Assembly: GCA_002281775.1 (NCBI GenBank)
Contig: NCGY01000010.1
Location: 62,001 to 126,000 of the forward strand
Source of the DNA: Hydrogenophilales bacterium 16-64-46
GTDB lineage: Bacteria > Pseudomonadota > Gammaproteobacteria > Burkholderiales > Thiobacillaceae
DNA length: 64,000 nt
Direction: 5' to 3'
Shown here: one piece after another, positions 25,330-35,509 of the stretch
How the letters are laid out: each line of letters opens with the position of its first letter
Numbering within the stretch: position 1 is the first letter of the stretch
Translations under genes and position numbers: made by a program
The notes under the pieces: model-generated
What the model was told of the DNA's origin: nothing
Databases searched by the model: none
The model's input: only the letters and a program-made list of their open reading frames with translations

Positions 25330-25917
25330 TCAGACGTGCGCGAGTTGTTGTTCGATTTCGATGAAGGTATGGGCGATCTCTGTGGTTTCGACCACCACAC
25401 CGAGCTGCTTGCACAGCTGGGTGAGCGAAAGCAGGCCGCGCACCATCTGCCGGTTGCCGGTCTGTTCGATGACCAGGGCGTGCTGCCGCCCGCGTGCTTT
25501 CAGGGTTTCGAGCACATGGCCGACGCGGGCGTGGGCGAGGTCGTCGTAATCCACGGCTTCCAGGCGATCAACCGGTGTCATGATGTCGGCGACCTGGATT
25601 TCATCGCGGCGGATGCCCCGGCTCTGAACGACCTGCAGGGGCTTTTCGCCGCTGATGTCGGTATTGGTGATGAGGCCGGCGACACGGTCTTCGCCGTCCA
25701 TCACGAAAAGCAGCTTCACCTTGCGGCGATGCATGCGCTCTTCGGCCTGCGCGATGCTGTCGCCCGGGGTGGCGATGAAGGCGGTCATGCGGCGGAAGTC
25801 GGTCATCACGTCGAGGGCGGGGTTGTCCAGTGTGACCCGGTCGGGCAGCACACAGGCGGGGCGCAGGAGTCCGGCGGTTTTGTCGAGGTTGCGCGAAGGC
25901 AGGCGGGTATAGGTCAT
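25330..25917 (-). CDS. CBS-domain protein
   Basis: A 195-residue cytosolic protein with two CBS domains: about residues 45-105 (FIATPGDSIAQAEERMHRRKVKLLFVMDG) and 115-180. Tandem CBS pairs bind adenosine nucleotides and act as sensors. No catalytic domain is attached. The frame opens at 26001, but the ATG at 25917 has an AAGGAG ribosome site, so I start there. It has no obvious partner: fghA upstream is co-directional but 150 bases away. Its function is unknown. Confidence 0.8.
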   Translation of the reverse strand: MTYTRLPSRNLDKTAGLLRPACVLPDRVTLDNPALDVMTDFRRMTAFIATPGDSIAQAEERMHRRKVKLLFVMDGEDRVAGLITNTDISGEKPLQVVQSRGIRRDEIQVADIMTPVDRLEAVDYDDLAHARVGHVLETLKARGRQHALVIEQTGNRQMVRGLLSLTQLCKQLGVVVETTEIAHTFIEIEQQLAHV

Positions 25918-26067
25918 GGCGGGTCTCCTTGAAGCATTATCTGGTACGCCCTTGTGCGACGGGGCAAGGCTATCGTCTGCCTCTCCCGCCGACCTGTCCA
26001 CTCAAGAATTTTGTGGCCCGCATAAAACTAATTTACGTCCACGATGCCGCGCGTGGGCCGGACTTGC

Positions 26068-26907
26068 TCAGTCGGGTTTCAGTGCCTGTGCATGCATCGC
26101 CAGATGCTCGCCGATGAAGCTGGCGATGAAGTGGTAGCTGTGGTCGTAGCCATCCTGCATCCGCAGGTCGAGCGGCTGACCTTTTTCGCTGCACGCGGCG
26201 ACGAAGTCCTGCGGAAAGAGCTGGCCGGCGAGGAATTCGTCGGCGGTTCCGTGATCGATGCGGTTGGGCGGCAGCGTTGCGCCGGCTTTCACCAGCTCGG
26301 TCGCGTCATACGCGGCCCACGCAGCTCTGTCGTCGCCGAGGTAGGCCCTGAAGCAACCTTCGCCCCACGGCGACACGCTGGGATGGCAGATCGGCGCGAA
26401 GGCCGACACGGACCTGAACTTGCCCGGATTCTTCAGCGCGCAGATCAGCGCGCCGTGGCCACCCATGGAGTGACCGCTGATGCTCGCGAGTCCGGGGATA
26501 ACCGGGAAGTTCTCTTCGATCAAGGCCGGCAATTCAGCGCTGACGTAGTCGTACATGCGGTAATTTTTTGCCCACGGTTGCAGCAGAGCGTTGACGTAAA
26601 ACCCCGCGCCCTTGCCGAGCTCGTAGCGCTCGGGAACGTCCGGCACATCATCGCCGCGCGGGCTGGTGTCGGGCATGACGAGGACCAGCCCCAGCTCGGC
26701 GCAATAGCGCTGCGCCCCGGCTTTGACGCGCACGTTGTCGTCGGTGCAGGTCAGCCCGGATAGCCAGTAGACGACCGGGCAGTTCTGCGTCGCAGCCTGC
26801 GGCGGCAGGTAGATCGAAAACGTCATCGTGCACGCACACGCCGCCGATTCGTGCTGCCAGCGTTCCAGCCAGCCGCCACTTTCCTTGATATGTTCAATGC
26901 GGTTCAT
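26068..26907 (-). CDS. fghA: S-formylglutathione hydrolase
   Basis: A roughly 279-residue alpha/beta hydrolase that releases formate and glutathione from S-formylglutathione, the last step of glutathione-linked formaldehyde oxidation. The nucleophile elbow is SGHSMGGHGALICAL. The catalytic Asp and His lie later in the sequence; the His is probably in DGYDHSYHF. The N-terminal TFSIYLPPQA and PVVYWLSGLTCTDDN are typical. The ATG at 26907 lies five bases after the frmA stop; a TTG at 26916 overlapping that stop is the alternative. Confidence 0.95.
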   Translation of the reverse strand: MNRIEHIKESGGWLERWQHESAACACTMTFSIYLPPQAATQNCPVVYWLSGLTCTDDNVRVKAGAQRYCAELGLVLVMPDTSPRGDDVPDVPERYELGKGAGFYVNALLQPWAKNYRMYDYVSAELPALIEENFPVIPGLASISGHSMGGHGALICALKNPGKFRSVSAFAPICHPSVSPWGEGCFRAYLGDDRAAWAAYDATELVKAGATLPPNRIDHGTADEFLAGQLFPQDFVAACSEKGQPLDLRMQDGYDHSYHFIASFIGEHLAMHAQALKPD

Positions 26908-26912
26908 GGCGT

Positions 26913-28022
26913 TCAAAAAATAATCACCGAACGGATGCTCTTGCCCTCGTGCATCAAATCAAACGCAGTGTTGATATCTTCGAGCGGCATCGTGTGCGTC
27001 ACCAGCGGATCGAGCACGATCTTGCCGTTCATGTAGTCGTTCACGTAGCCCGGCAGTTGCGAGCGGCCTTTGACGCCGCCGAATGCCGTGCCGCGCCACT
27101 GCCGCCCGACGACCAGATTGAAAGGCCGGGTCTTGATTTCCTGCCCGCTGCCCGCGACGCCGATCACGGTCGACACGCCCCAGCCCATGTGCGTGCATTC
27201 GAGTGCGTCGCGCATCACATTCACGTTGCCGATGCACTCGAAGGAATAGTCGACGCCGCCGTTGAAGTGGTCGCGGATGTATTCGGCGACGTTGCCGTCC
27301 ACATCTTTCGGATTCAGGAAGTCGGTCGCGCCGAGCATCTTGGCCATTTCGAATTTGGCCGGGTTGATGTCGACCGCGAGGATGCGCTTGGCGCGCGCCA
27401 TCACCGCACCCTGAATGCACGACAGCCCGATCCCGCCCAAGCCGAACACCGCGACGGTCGAACCCGCTTCGACTTTGGCGGTATTCAGCACCGCGCCGAT
27501 GCCGGTCGTCACGCCGCAGCCAAGCAAACACACCTTGTCGAGCGGCGCTTCCGGATTGATTTTGGCCAGCGCGATTTCCGGCACGACGGTGTATTCGGCA
27601 AAGGTCGAGCAGCCCATGTAGTGATAAATCGGCGAGCCGTTTTTCGAGAAACGCCGCGTCTTGTCGGGCATGTAGCCCGTCCACACCGTGCCCGCAATCG
27701 ACTGGCAGAGATTGGTCTTGGGCGAGTGACAATACTCGCAATGGCCGCACTCGGGGATGTAGAGCGGGATCACGTGGTCGCCGGGCTTGAGCGTTTTCAC
27801 GCCCGGCCCGCACTCGACGACGATGCAGCCGCCCTCATGGCCGAGCACGCAGGGAAACGCGCCTTCGGGGTCGTCACCCGACAGGGTGAAGGCGTCGGTG
27901 TGGCACACGCCGCTGGCGACGACTTGCAGCAGGACTTCGCCTGCGCGCGGGCCTTCCACGTCGATTTCTTCGATGGACAAGGGCTTTTTCGGCTCCCAGG
28001 CAACGGCGGCACGGGCTTTCAT
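26913..28022 (-). CDS. frmA: S-(hydroxymethyl)glutathione dehydrogenase (class III alcohol dehydrogenase)
   Basis: A 369-residue zinc alcohol dehydrogenase that oxidises S-hydroxymethylglutathione, formed from formaldehyde, to S-formylglutathione. Catalytic zinc ligands are in SGVCHTDAF and GHEGGCIV. The structural zinc site is the Cys-rich [17 protein letters not shown]. The NAD motif is [15 protein letters not shown]. Start at ATG 28022 (AGAGGAG ribosome site) gives the usual MKARAAVAW; a frame from 28046 is longer without family support. It is coupled to fghA, forming a detoxification pair without an FrmR repressor nearby. Confidence 0.96.
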   Translation of the reverse strand: MKARAAVAWEPKKPLSIEEIDVEGPRAGEVLLQVVASGVCHTDAFTLSGDDPEGAFPCVLGHEGGCIVVECGPGVKTLKPGDHVIPLYIPECGHCEYCHSPKTNLCQSIAGTVWTGYMPDKTRRFSKNGSPIYHYMGCSTFAEYTVVPEIALAKINPEAPLDKVCLLGCGVTTGIGAVLNTAKVEAGSTVAVFGLGGIGLSCIQGAVMARAKRILAVDINPAKFEMAKMLGATDFLNPKDVDGNVAEYIRDHFNGGVDYSFECIGNVNVMRDALECTHMGWGVSTVIGVAGSGQEIKTRPFNLVVGRQWRGTAFGGVKGRSQLPGYVNDYMNGKIVLDPLVTHTMPLEDINTAFDLMHEGKSIRSVIIF

Positions 28023-28113
28023 GGGCAGGCTCCTCTTTATTGGCATGCAGGGTGTGCGGAATCAGGCAGGATCATGCCTGAAGTCCGGCAGATGGCACAG
28101 GGCGGGCGTGGAC

Positions 28114-29193
28114 TCAGGCTGTCTGAGCCAGCAGTTTTTCGAAGGCGCTTTCGAACGAGGCCAGACCTTCTTTCTGCAGGGTGAGGCCGACGTGTTCCAT
28201 GTCGATGCCGAGGCGCGCCAGATCGTCGAACTGGGCTTGAGATTCCGCTGCGCCTTCCGTGACGCGCGCCGCCGGCTGGCCGTGTTCGACCAGCGCAGCC
28301 AGGGTCTTGTCAGGCAGGGTGTTGATGGTTTCGGGGCCGATCAGCGGCTCCACGTAGAGCAGGTCTGGGTAGGCCGGGTTCTTCGTTCCGGTGCTGGCCC
28401 ACAGCAGGGTTTGCGGCGTGGCACCCAGACTGCGCAGAGCGGCAAAGCCTTCGTCGTGGAAGGTGGCGAGGTAGCGCTGGTAGGCCAGCCGTGCCATCGC
28501 CAGCGCGGCCTTGCCGCGCAAGCTGAGGGCCTCCTGCGTACCGATGGCTTCGAGCTGTTTGTCGACCAGTGTATCCACACGCGAGAGGAACAGGCTCGCC
28601 ACGGCGCGGCTCTTGCGGATGTCGCCGCCGCCCTGGGCGCGGGCCGCCAGGCCACGGATATAGGCGTCGAAGATGGCCTGCGTCTGCGCCAACGAAAACA
28701 GCAGCGTGACGTTGACATTGATACCCAGGGCCGTCAGCGCTTCGAAGGCGGCGACGCCTTCCGACGTGCCCGGCACCTTCACCAGCAGGTTGCGCCGGTT
28801 CACCGCCGCCGACAGCCGCTGGGCTTCTTCCACCGTGCGCCCGGTGTCGTAGGCCCAGCGCGGTGCCACTTCCAGGCTGACGAAACCGTCCTGCCCGCCG
28901 CTGCGCTCGTACACCGCGTCGAGCAGGTCGCACGCGGCCTGGATGTCGGGAATCGCCAGGGCTTCGTAGCGGCGTTCGGGGTCGGGCTCGCTCGCGCGCA
29001 GGCGCGCCAGCTCGTCGGCGTAATACGGACTCGTCGCCAGCGCATTCTGGAAGATGGAAGGATTCGAGGTCACGCCGGTGATCGCGTGTTCGGCAATGTG
29101 TGCCGCGAGAACGCCGTCGTGGATCAGGCTGCGGGAAAGGTTGTCGAGCCAGAGACTCTGGCCCAGCGCGGCGGTCTGTTGTGCAGGATTCAT
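28114..29193 (-). CDS. tal: Transaldolase
   Basis: A 359-residue enzyme of the pentose phosphate or sedoheptulose route that moves a dihydroxyacetone unit between sugar phosphates. The Schiff-base lysine is in NLLVKVPGT. The early signature GVTSNPSIFQNAL and NVNVTLLFSLAQ are present. Length and the C-terminal region match the longer bacterial type of transaldolase. In an autotroph it could also assist carbon rearrangement. It is divergent from aroC across a 139-base promoter region. Confidence 0.95.
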   Translation of the reverse strand: MNPAQQTAALGQSLWLDNLSRSLIHDGVLAAHIAEHAITGVTSNPSIFQNALATSPYYADELARLRASEPDPERRYEALAIPDIQAACDLLDAVYERSGGQDGFVSLEVAPRWAYDTGRTVEEAQRLSAAVNRRNLLVKVPGTSEGVAAFEALTALGINVNVTLLFSLAQTQAIFDAYIRGLAARAQGGGDIRKSRAVASLFLSRVDTLVDKQLEAIGTQEALSLRGKAALAMARLAYQRYLATFHDEGFAALRSLGATPQTLLWASTGTKNPAYPDLLYVEPLIGPETINTLPDKTLAALVEHGQPAARVTEGAAESQAQFDDLARLGIDMEHVGLTLQKEGLASFESAFEKLLAQTA

Positions 29194-29332
29194 GGCGTGT
29201 CCTCGTGTATGGGTAAGTGCAGGATAGAACAGCTGGATGACAGCGAGTTCACCACAATCCAGGGCGCAGGGGTGAAACCCGCGCCTGTGCTAGACTTTCG
29301 GCCATACTCTGATTCCGTTTGCAGGTTCGTTC

Positions 29333-30433
29333 ATGTCTGGCAGCACTCTCGGCAAACTCTTCTGTGTCACCGTGTTCGGCGAGTCGCACGGCCCCGCCAT
29401 CGGCTGTGTGGTCGACGGCTGCCCGCCCGGCATGGCGCTCGACGCGGCCGACATCCAGGGCGACCTCGACCGCCGCAAGCCGGGCACCTCGCGCCACGTC
29501 ACCCAGCGCAAGGAATCGGACACCGCCGAGATTCTCTCCGGGCTCTACGAAGGCAAGACCACCGGCACGCCGATCGCGCTGCTGATCCGCAACGAGGACC
29601 AGCGCAGCAAGGATTATGGCAACATCGCCGATACCTTCCGCCCCGGCCACGCCGACTACACCTATACGCAGAAATACGGCTTCCGCGATCCGCGTGGCGG
29701 CGGCCGTTCGTCGGCGCGGCTGACCGCACCCCTCGTCGGCGCCGGTGCCATTGCGAAAAAATGGCTGATGGAGATTTACGGCGTGCGCATCCGCGGCTAC
29801 ATGAGCGCGCTGGGCGAAGTCGAGATTCCCTTCGTGTCCTGGGACGAAGTCGGCAACAACGCCTTCTTCGCGCCCAACGCCGCCATCGTGCCCGAGCTCG
29901 AAGCCTACATGGACGCGCTGCGCAAATCCGGCGACTCGGTCGGTGCGCGCTGCACCGTGGTGGCCGAGCGCGTGCCGGTGGGTCTGGGCGAGCCGCTCTA
30001 CGACAAGCTCGACGCCGACCTCGCGCACGCGCTGATGGGCTTGAACGCCGTCAAGGGCGTGGAGATCGGCGACGGCATGGCCGCGGCGAAACAGAAAGGC
30101 ACCGAGCACCGCGACGAGATCACGCCGCAAGGTTTTTTAAGCAACCACGCCGGCGGCGTGCTGGGTGGCATTTCCAGCGGCCAGGATCTGGTCTGCCATG
30201 TGGCGATCAAACCCACCTCCAGCATCCGCCTGCCCGGCCGTTCCATCGACAGCGCCGGCCAGCCCATCGAAGTCGTCACCCACGGCCGCCATGACCCCTG
30301 CGTCGGCATCCGCGCCACGCCCATCCTCGAAGCGTTGATGGCGATTGTGGTGATGGACCACGCCCTGCGCCACCGCGCGCAATGCGGCGACGTGGTGCGC
30401 GGTACACCGGATATCCCTGGCCGGGCTTACTGA
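29333..30433 (+). CDS. aroC: Chorismate synthase
   Basis: A 366-residue FMN-dependent enzyme that makes chorismate from EPSP, the end of the shikimate pathway. The three family signatures are present: [16 protein letters not shown] at the N-terminus, the basic RPGHADYTY and [11 protein letters not shown] region, and the C-terminal [15 protein letters not shown]. It is monocistronic. Its product is the substrate of TrpE/TrpG and the AroQ-like mutase encoded elsewhere in the window. Confidence 0.98.
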   Translation: MSGSTLGKLFCVTVFGESHGPAIGCVVDGCPPGMALDAADIQGDLDRRKPGTSRHVTQRKESDTAEILSGLYEGKTTGTPIALLIRNEDQRSKDYGNIADTFRPGHADYTYTQKYGFRDPRGGGRSSARLTAPLVGAGAIAKKWLMEIYGVRIRGYMSALGEVEIPFVSWDEVGNNAFFAPNAAIVPELEAYMDALRKSGDSVGARCTVVAERVPVGLGEPLYDKLDADLAHALMGLNAVKGVEIGDGMAAAKQKGTEHRDEITPQGFLSNHAGGVLGGISSGQDLVCHVAIKPTSSIRLPGRSIDSAGQPIEVVTHGRHDPCVGIRATPILEALMAIVVMDHALRHRAQCGDVVRGTPDIPGRAY

Positions 30434-30537
30434 TTCGCGGGTTGGGGGCCCATGTCCGGCGCGTCGCGGGCGTGCTACATTGGAATGCGGAGATTTTGCC
30501 GCGCGAGGGTGACCCAGTGCCTACGGCAGCTGAACAG

Positions 30538-30618
30538 TCAGACCGCGATCAGCTCGAACGAGAATTGTGGAATATCCGTCCGGTCGCGCGCATGCTCAAC
30601 GGTGATTCCACACACCAG
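30538..30618 (-). pseudogene. DUF2283 3'-end remnant
   Basis: The minus strand encodes VCGITVEHARDRTDIPQFSFEL and then a stop, closely matching the C-terminus of the intact DUF2283 protein at 35771-35968 (VCGITVEHAHDRADIPKFSFEQ). An in-frame TAG sits just before the matching part, so the 5' two-thirds is gone. No DUF4258 partner accompanies it. It shows that the DUF2283 unit, or a piece of it, has been copied within this region. Confidence 0.7.
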
Positions 30619-30648
30619 CTATCCAAATGGGATGGATGCCACACATAT

Positions 30649-30676
30649 AAAAAACGGGCACCCGAAGGTGCCCGTT
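30649..30676 (-). terminator. Intrinsic terminator of porin gene 1
   Basis: On the minus strand AACGGGCACC, tetraloop TTCG and GGTGCCCGTT form a 10-bp stem followed by six T. The shifted porin frame runs to the very edge of this hairpin, whereas the expected porin stop (30704-30706) leaves a normal spacer. Confidence 0.9.
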
Positions 30677-31767
30677 CAGTTCGCCGCATGAAAGCGGCAA
30701 ATTTCAGAAGGTGTGACGCACACCCAGGCTGAAGCCGCTGGGGCCTGGCCCCCGCCCGTCGGGGTAATTGCGCCGGTATTGGCACCGGTGCCCTGACCCA
30801 TGGTGTACCGGCCGTTGGTATCGTTGTTCAGGCTGGCGTAAATCGCATAAAGGGCCGTGCGCTTGGACAGGTTGTAATCCCCCCCCACTGCCCACAGCCT
30901 TGCCCCATCGTCGCCACCCACCGCATCCGAATCCCCAGCACGGCCGTAGGCCCCCTTGAGATTGATGTTGCCCATCTTGTGCAGCACCGACACGTAGTAA
31001 GCATTGCGGTCATACACGCCCGAACCCGTCTGGCTCATGCGCTCGTACACACCGGCCAGACGGGTATTACCAAAGGTATAGCCCGCACCCAGTTTCCAGT
31101 CACTACGATCCGCAGAGGTCGCGAAGTCGAAATCCTTCTCCCACGCCACAGTCAGATACAGAGGGCCATTGGTGTAGTTGGCCGCCAGAGACCAGAGTTG
31201 GGGGTCTCGATTCGTCAAACCAGCTTCGTTTTTCTGCGAATACATCACATCCACCACCACACCGGAAAGCGAGGGGCTGGTGTATTGGATGGCGTCAGAA
31301 CCGCGTGCATCGAATACAGCCCGGTTGCCAGCTGCCCCGGTATTGGATGCCTGACCGATGATGCCGTTGTAATCCGCCAGCGAGTCGCCAAAGACATCAA
31401 GTTTAACTGTGGACATCTTGTGCGGTGTGTTCAATTGCCCGCCCAGAATCAGCTGGCCGAGGTTTTTACTGGACAGGCCGACAAAAGCGCCGCGCGATCC
31501 CCAAGTGCCGCTGCCGCTGTCCAACGCCAACCCAACCTCCGTGCCCCACACGGCGGCAAGTCCGCCGCCAAGGTCTTCCTTGCCGCGAAACCCCAGGCGG
31601 GAAGCATGGCTGGAAATCAGGGACTCGTCAGACTTTGTGGGTGAATCGAAATTCACAATATCGAATGAGGCCGAGAACAAGCCATAAATTTCGACGTTGG
31701 ATGTGGCGGCAAAGGCTGCGGACGGCAGTGCCAGCGGCAAGGCCAGTGCAAGTTTCTTGAGCGTCAT
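30676..31767 (-). CDS. Gram-negative porin 1, frameshifted at its C-terminus
   Basis: A 363-residue outer-membrane porin of the betaproteobacterial type (signal peptide LALALPLALPSAAFA, then SNVEIYGLFSASFDIV). Late strands such as GGDYNLSKRTALYAIYASL are intact. The frame then leaves the porin pattern and ends SEICRFHAAN. Adding one G to the five-G run at 30749-30753 restores GPSGFSLGVRHTF and a stop at 30704, the C-terminal Phe needed for outer-membrane assembly. The gene is therefore a recent frameshift, a homopolymer phase switch or a sequencing error. It resembles porin 2 at 36600. Confidence 0.82.
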   Translation of the reverse strand: MTLKKLALALPLALPSAAFAATSNVEIYGLFSASFDIVNFDSPTKSDESLISSHASRLGFRGKEDLGGGLAAVWGTEVGLALDSGSGTWGSRGAFVGLSSKNLGQLILGGQLNTPHKMSTVKLDVFGDSLADYNGIIGQASNTGAAGNRAVFDARGSDAIQYTSPSLSGVVVDVMYSQKNEAGLTNRDPQLWSLAANYTNGPLYLTVAWEKDFDFATSADRSDWKLGAGYTFGNTRLAGVYERMSQTGSGVYDRNAYYVSVLHKMGNINLKGAYGRAGDSDAVGGDDGARLWAVGGDYNLSKRTALYAIYASLNNDTNGRYTMGQGTGANTGAITPTGGGQAPAASAWVCVTPSEICRFHAAN

Positions 31768-31928
31768 TGGTTCTCCCCAGAGGAATTGGTTTAATGAATG
31801 CAGGCACTTTGGCCATGCACAATAGCCTGACGCGCCATCAGGAGAGTTTATTCAAAATAATTCACGTCATAAGCAATAATTTCGTACCAGGCCCAACCAC
31901 TCCGAACAATCCCTTTGCCGGCCGCTAC

Positions 31929-33890
31929 CTAGCCGCAGTCTGCGTTCAGGTCCAGCAAGGGCTGGATGTAGGGCTCATAGTGTCGCCAGCGCGCCACCGA
32001 ACCCGAATACATTTTTTGCCTCACCTGCCAGATGCTCGCGGTACGCACCGCTTTCCTGTTTTCATGGAAATTCAGGCAGGCTGATTCCCAATCCAGCCCA
32101 CAAAATGCGACCAACTGCCGGCTCGTCGCCTCTTGGTTAGCCACCAATTCTTCATAATCGAATTCGAAAAAGGATTCGGATGGAAGAACCGCCCGCCAGT
32201 GATCCATCAGGCGGCGATACTGACGATAGTAGAAGGCCAGATCATCCAGATTTCGTCCGTATTCATGTCCCTTGAAATTCTGGAAATAGATGGACAGACA
32301 GGTATCGGCCGGATTGCGTCTCACATGGATGATGCGTGCGTTGGGCTGCAGGCCATGCAACAGGCCAAGGCGCTTGAAGTTATCCGGCATTTTGTCCGTG
32401 ACGCGATCAGCAAGTGCCGCGCCATCCACCGTCTCCAGGTCTTCCAGACCCGCCGTGACCAGTTTTCTCGCCAGCACACCGTCATCGGCCAGCAATTCCC
32501 CCAGCGACAGTTCCTTGTCCACGTAAGGCCAGTACATGCGCTCGCCTCCGCCCGCCACACGGGAATGCGCCGAGAGTATCTGGTCAGTCAGGGTCGTACC
32601 CGAACGCGGCATACCCACAATATAGACCGGTCGCGGGGTGGGGTCAGAGAAGGGCCGCAATGCCGAAATCGCTGCCTTGTCGAATCGTGCAATCTGGCGG
32701 TCGACCCAACTTGAAAACGCCTCCCGATCAAATGGCGCATCGCGCGCAGCAATCCAGTTGCCGCGCGCATAACAGGCAAACGCCGCCTCGTAGGCTCCGA
32801 GTCTGTCGAGTGCCCTGCCTAGCGCAAAGCACAACTTGTCGAGGCCCTCTTTTGCATCGTCGACGCTGTCTGCCAGATGGCGTGCCTGCAACAGTTCCGG
32901 GTCATCCAGCCGGTCGTAACGCTGCTCCCCCACAATGTGGGCCATCACGGCCAGATCGCCCGGTTTCAACGTCAGGGCATGCCGGAAAACAGACAGCGCC
33001 TCGTCAAACGTGCCCTGCGCTTTCAATGCACAGCCCAATTCGACATGGCTCTCGACAGCATTCGGCCTCAAAGCCACGATCTTTCGGCTGTAAGCCACCG
33101 CCTCGTCCGCTGCCTCACCCTCCAGCCAGTAACTGACCAGATTGCTCAGCACGCCGATATTGGCAGGCTCGAGTTCCTCGGCTTCGCGCAGCAAGGTCAG
33201 AGCCTCGGCCCTGCGCTGCGTCATGGCCATCGCTGTGGCCATGCTGATTCGCGCATCCACATGCCTGGGCAGCCGTTTCAGGACCTTGCGGAAACAGTCC
33301 AGCGCATCTTCATAGCGTGGCGGCCGGCTTTTCATGTGGGCATTCCCGAGCAGGTACCAAGCCTGCCCCAGAGCGGGATTCAGGCGGCAGGATCGCTCCA
33401 GCTCAGGCAAGGCTTCATCTGTCCGGCCAAGCATGAGCAGCAGGCTGCCCAGCAACATGCACCGCTCCGCGTCGCCCGGTGCCAGAAAGATCGATTCACG
33501 ATAGGCGCGCACGGCCGCATCCGGCTGACCCAAAGCCTGTTCGAGCAGGGCGGCGTTGGCCCAGAAATCCGCATCCCGGGGTTTCAGTTCAAGCGAGCGT
33601 CGCACCATGCCGGCCGCCTGGTCTGCCCGCCCTGCCTCCATCAAAAGCATGCCCAGATAATGCAGCGCATCGGGATGCTCGGGCTGGCGCGCGAGCGTCG
33701 CCTGGTAGTGTCGCGCAGCCTCGGCCTTGTTGCCTGCGAGATGAGCCCTGTGCCCCTGCCGGTAGAGCTGCGCCGCGCCTGCCTGCGCCGCCTGGGTGGC
33801 CGCACCGTGCGGTTCAGCTGTCCCGCAGCAATGTTTGTAACGCTTCCCACTGCCGCAGGGGCATGGGTCCTTGCGCCCGACTCCCGCCAT
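31929..33890 (-). CDS. SEC-C / TPR / sulfotransferase-domain protein
   Basis: A 653-residue protein with three parts. Residues 9-23 (PCPCGSGKRYKHCCG) are a SEC-C zinc-binding motif. From about 45 to 380 there are TPR repeats, for example ALAQLGQPDAAVRAYRESI-like helices and HYLGMLLMEAGRADQAAGM. The C-terminal 240 residues are a sulfotransferase domain with the PAPS 5'-phosphosulfate loop YIVGMPRSGTTLTDQIL and a 3'-phosphate element IIHVRRNPADTCLSIY. It should move sulfate from PAPS to an unknown acceptor. No signal peptide is seen. It is divergent from a second TPR-sulfotransferase across 86 bases. Confidence 0.85.
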   Translation of the reverse strand: MAGVGRKDPCPCGSGKRYKHCCGTAEPHGAATQAAQAGAAQLYRQGHRAHLAGNKAEAARHYQATLARQPEHPDALHYLGMLLMEAGRADQAAGMVRRSLELKPRDADFWANAALLEQALGQPDAAVRAYRESIFLAPGDAERCMLLGSLLLMLGRTDEALPELERSCRLNPALGQAWYLLGNAHMKSRPPRYEDALDCFRKVLKRLPRHVDARISMATAMAMTQRRAEALTLLREAEELEPANIGVLSNLVSYWLEGEAADEAVAYSRKIVALRPNAVESHVELGCALKAQGTFDEALSVFRHALTLKPGDLAVMAHIVGEQRYDRLDDPELLQARHLADSVDDAKEGLDKLCFALGRALDRLGAYEAAFACYARGNWIAARDAPFDREAFSSWVDRQIARFDKAAISALRPFSDPTPRPVYIVGMPRSGTTLTDQILSAHSRVAGGGERMYWPYVDKELSLGELLADDGVLARKLVTAGLEDLETVDGAALADRVTDKMPDNFKRLGLLHGLQPNARIIHVRRNPADTCLSIYFQNFKGHEYGRNLDDLAFYYRQYRRLMDHWRAVLPSESFFEFDYEELVANQEATSRQLVAFCGLDWESACLNFHENRKAVRTASIWQVRQKMYSGSVARWRHYEPYIQPLLDLNADCG

Positions 33891-33976
33891 GTTCGTCCCT
33901 CTATGACCAGGCTCCCGTCTTGTGCGAATCCGGCACGCCTGTTAAAAACCCGGCAGCTTACTATGCGGCCCCCATC

Positions 33977-35509
33977 ATGCCCACCTTCCCAGCTCTGGAA
34001 CCCATCATCGCACTTGCCCGTGCCGGTCAGATCGACGCCGCCTCGACCCTTTGCAAACGCCAGCTGGCCCTCACGCCGGAAGATGCGGAAACCTGGCATC
34101 TCTCCGCCCTGCTACAGATGCTTTCAGGCCAGCCCCGGCCCGCGGTTGAAGGCTACCGCCGCGCGATCACCCTCGATCCTGCCGTGGCGAAATACCACAG
34201 CAATCTCGCCAACGCCCTGCTCGCCTGTCAGGACCCCGAGGCTGCCGAACATCACTACCGTCACGCGCTCAAGCTGGCTGCCCCTCCTCCCGAAACCCGC
34301 TACAACCTGGCGCTGATGCTGAGCCGGCAAGACCGCACCGAAGAGGCCGAAACCGTATTGACCGAAGCCACGCCCCTGGCCACGCTTGACGCGGATGCCT
34401 GCACCCTTCTCGGCAACTGCCAACAAAAGAACGGCCGGGTGCTTCAAGCCCATTCAAGTTACCAGCGTGCACTCGAACTGAATCCTGACGACGCCGACAC
34501 CCGGGCCGAATTGAGTCTGATGCAGGAAGCCCTCAACCAACTGGATGACGCTGCGACAAGTGCCCGGCAAGTCCTAGCGCGCAAACCAGACCACCCCCTT
34601 GCCAGCTTCGTCGAGGCGCGCCTGTTACGCCGCGCCGGCAAGCTCGACGAAGCGCTCGGGCGACTGGGCAGCTTGCACTTAGACGCCCTGCCCGGCCCCC
34701 TCGCCGCAGCAGCCCGCAATGAAGAAGGCCAGATACTGGATCGCCTGGACCGCACCGATACAGCCTTTGCCAGTTTCGTTTCGGCCAAGCAGACGCAGCT
34801 AAGGCACGCCCCTGAGCGCCTGGCCATTCAGGCACGTGCTTATCTGGCGGAAGTCACAGGCCTGCTTTCGGAGGAAAGCTCATACGGCTCGATCACCATC
34901 CCACCACAGCCCGACGAGCCCCGGCCGGTTTTCCTGGTCGGTTTTCCCCGCTCCGGCACCACCCTGCTGGAGACCATGCTGGGCGGACATCCCGGCATAC
35001 AGTCACTGGAAGAGCGCCCCCTCATCCAGACCCTGACTGCCAGTCATCCCGAACTGTTCACCGGCCAGGCGGCCCGAACCCCTTTACCCACTGCAACACG
35101 CCGCAGCCTGCAATCGCTGTATTTCGATCTGGCCGGGCGCGACACGCCACGCCGGCCGGAGACGCTCTGGCTCGACAAACTGCCACTCAATCTGCTGCGC
35201 GTTCCCGCCATCCTGCGCATCTTCCCGGCTGCTCGCTTCATCCTCGCGCTGCGCCATCCATGTGACGTCTGCCTGAGCTGCCAGATGCAGCTCTTCGCGC
35301 TCAACCCTGCCATGGCCCAATTGAGCACACTTGAATCCACGGCACAGTTCTATGCGCTGGCCATGCAGGTTTGGCAACGCTACGTGCGCGACCTCCCGCT
35401 CAGGGTTCATCCCATCCGCTATGAAGACTTAGTGCATGCGCCTGAAGCCGAACTGGCGCGTCTGCTGGACTTCCTGGAGTTACCCTGGCACGACAACGGC
35501 AGCAGGTGA
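33977..35509 (+). pseudogene. TPR-sulfotransferase 2, truncated at an osmC junction
   Basis: The frame from ATG 33977 encodes 510 residues. About 330 residues of TPR repeats (for example GYRRAITLDPAVAKYHSNLA) precede a sulfotransferase domain with the PAPS loop FLVGFPRSGTTLLETML and FILALRHPCDVCLSCQ. Compared with its neighbour at 31929 it stops about 50 residues early, just after LDFLELPWHD. There the DNA becomes the 3' part of an osmC gene (from about 35497), and the stop arises out of frame in that fragment. The late PAPS-binding residues are lost, so the protein may be inactive. An earlier start inside the divergent gene is not supported. Confidence 0.75.

Noticed and set aside
27787..30294. 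835-residue plus-strand frame across frmA, tal and aroC
   Set aside because: It is antisense to frmA and tal and out of frame with aroC; a GC-rich shadow frame.
30382..30732. 116-residue frame after aroC
   Set aside because: It crosses the DUF2283 remnant on the wrong strand and the porin terminator.
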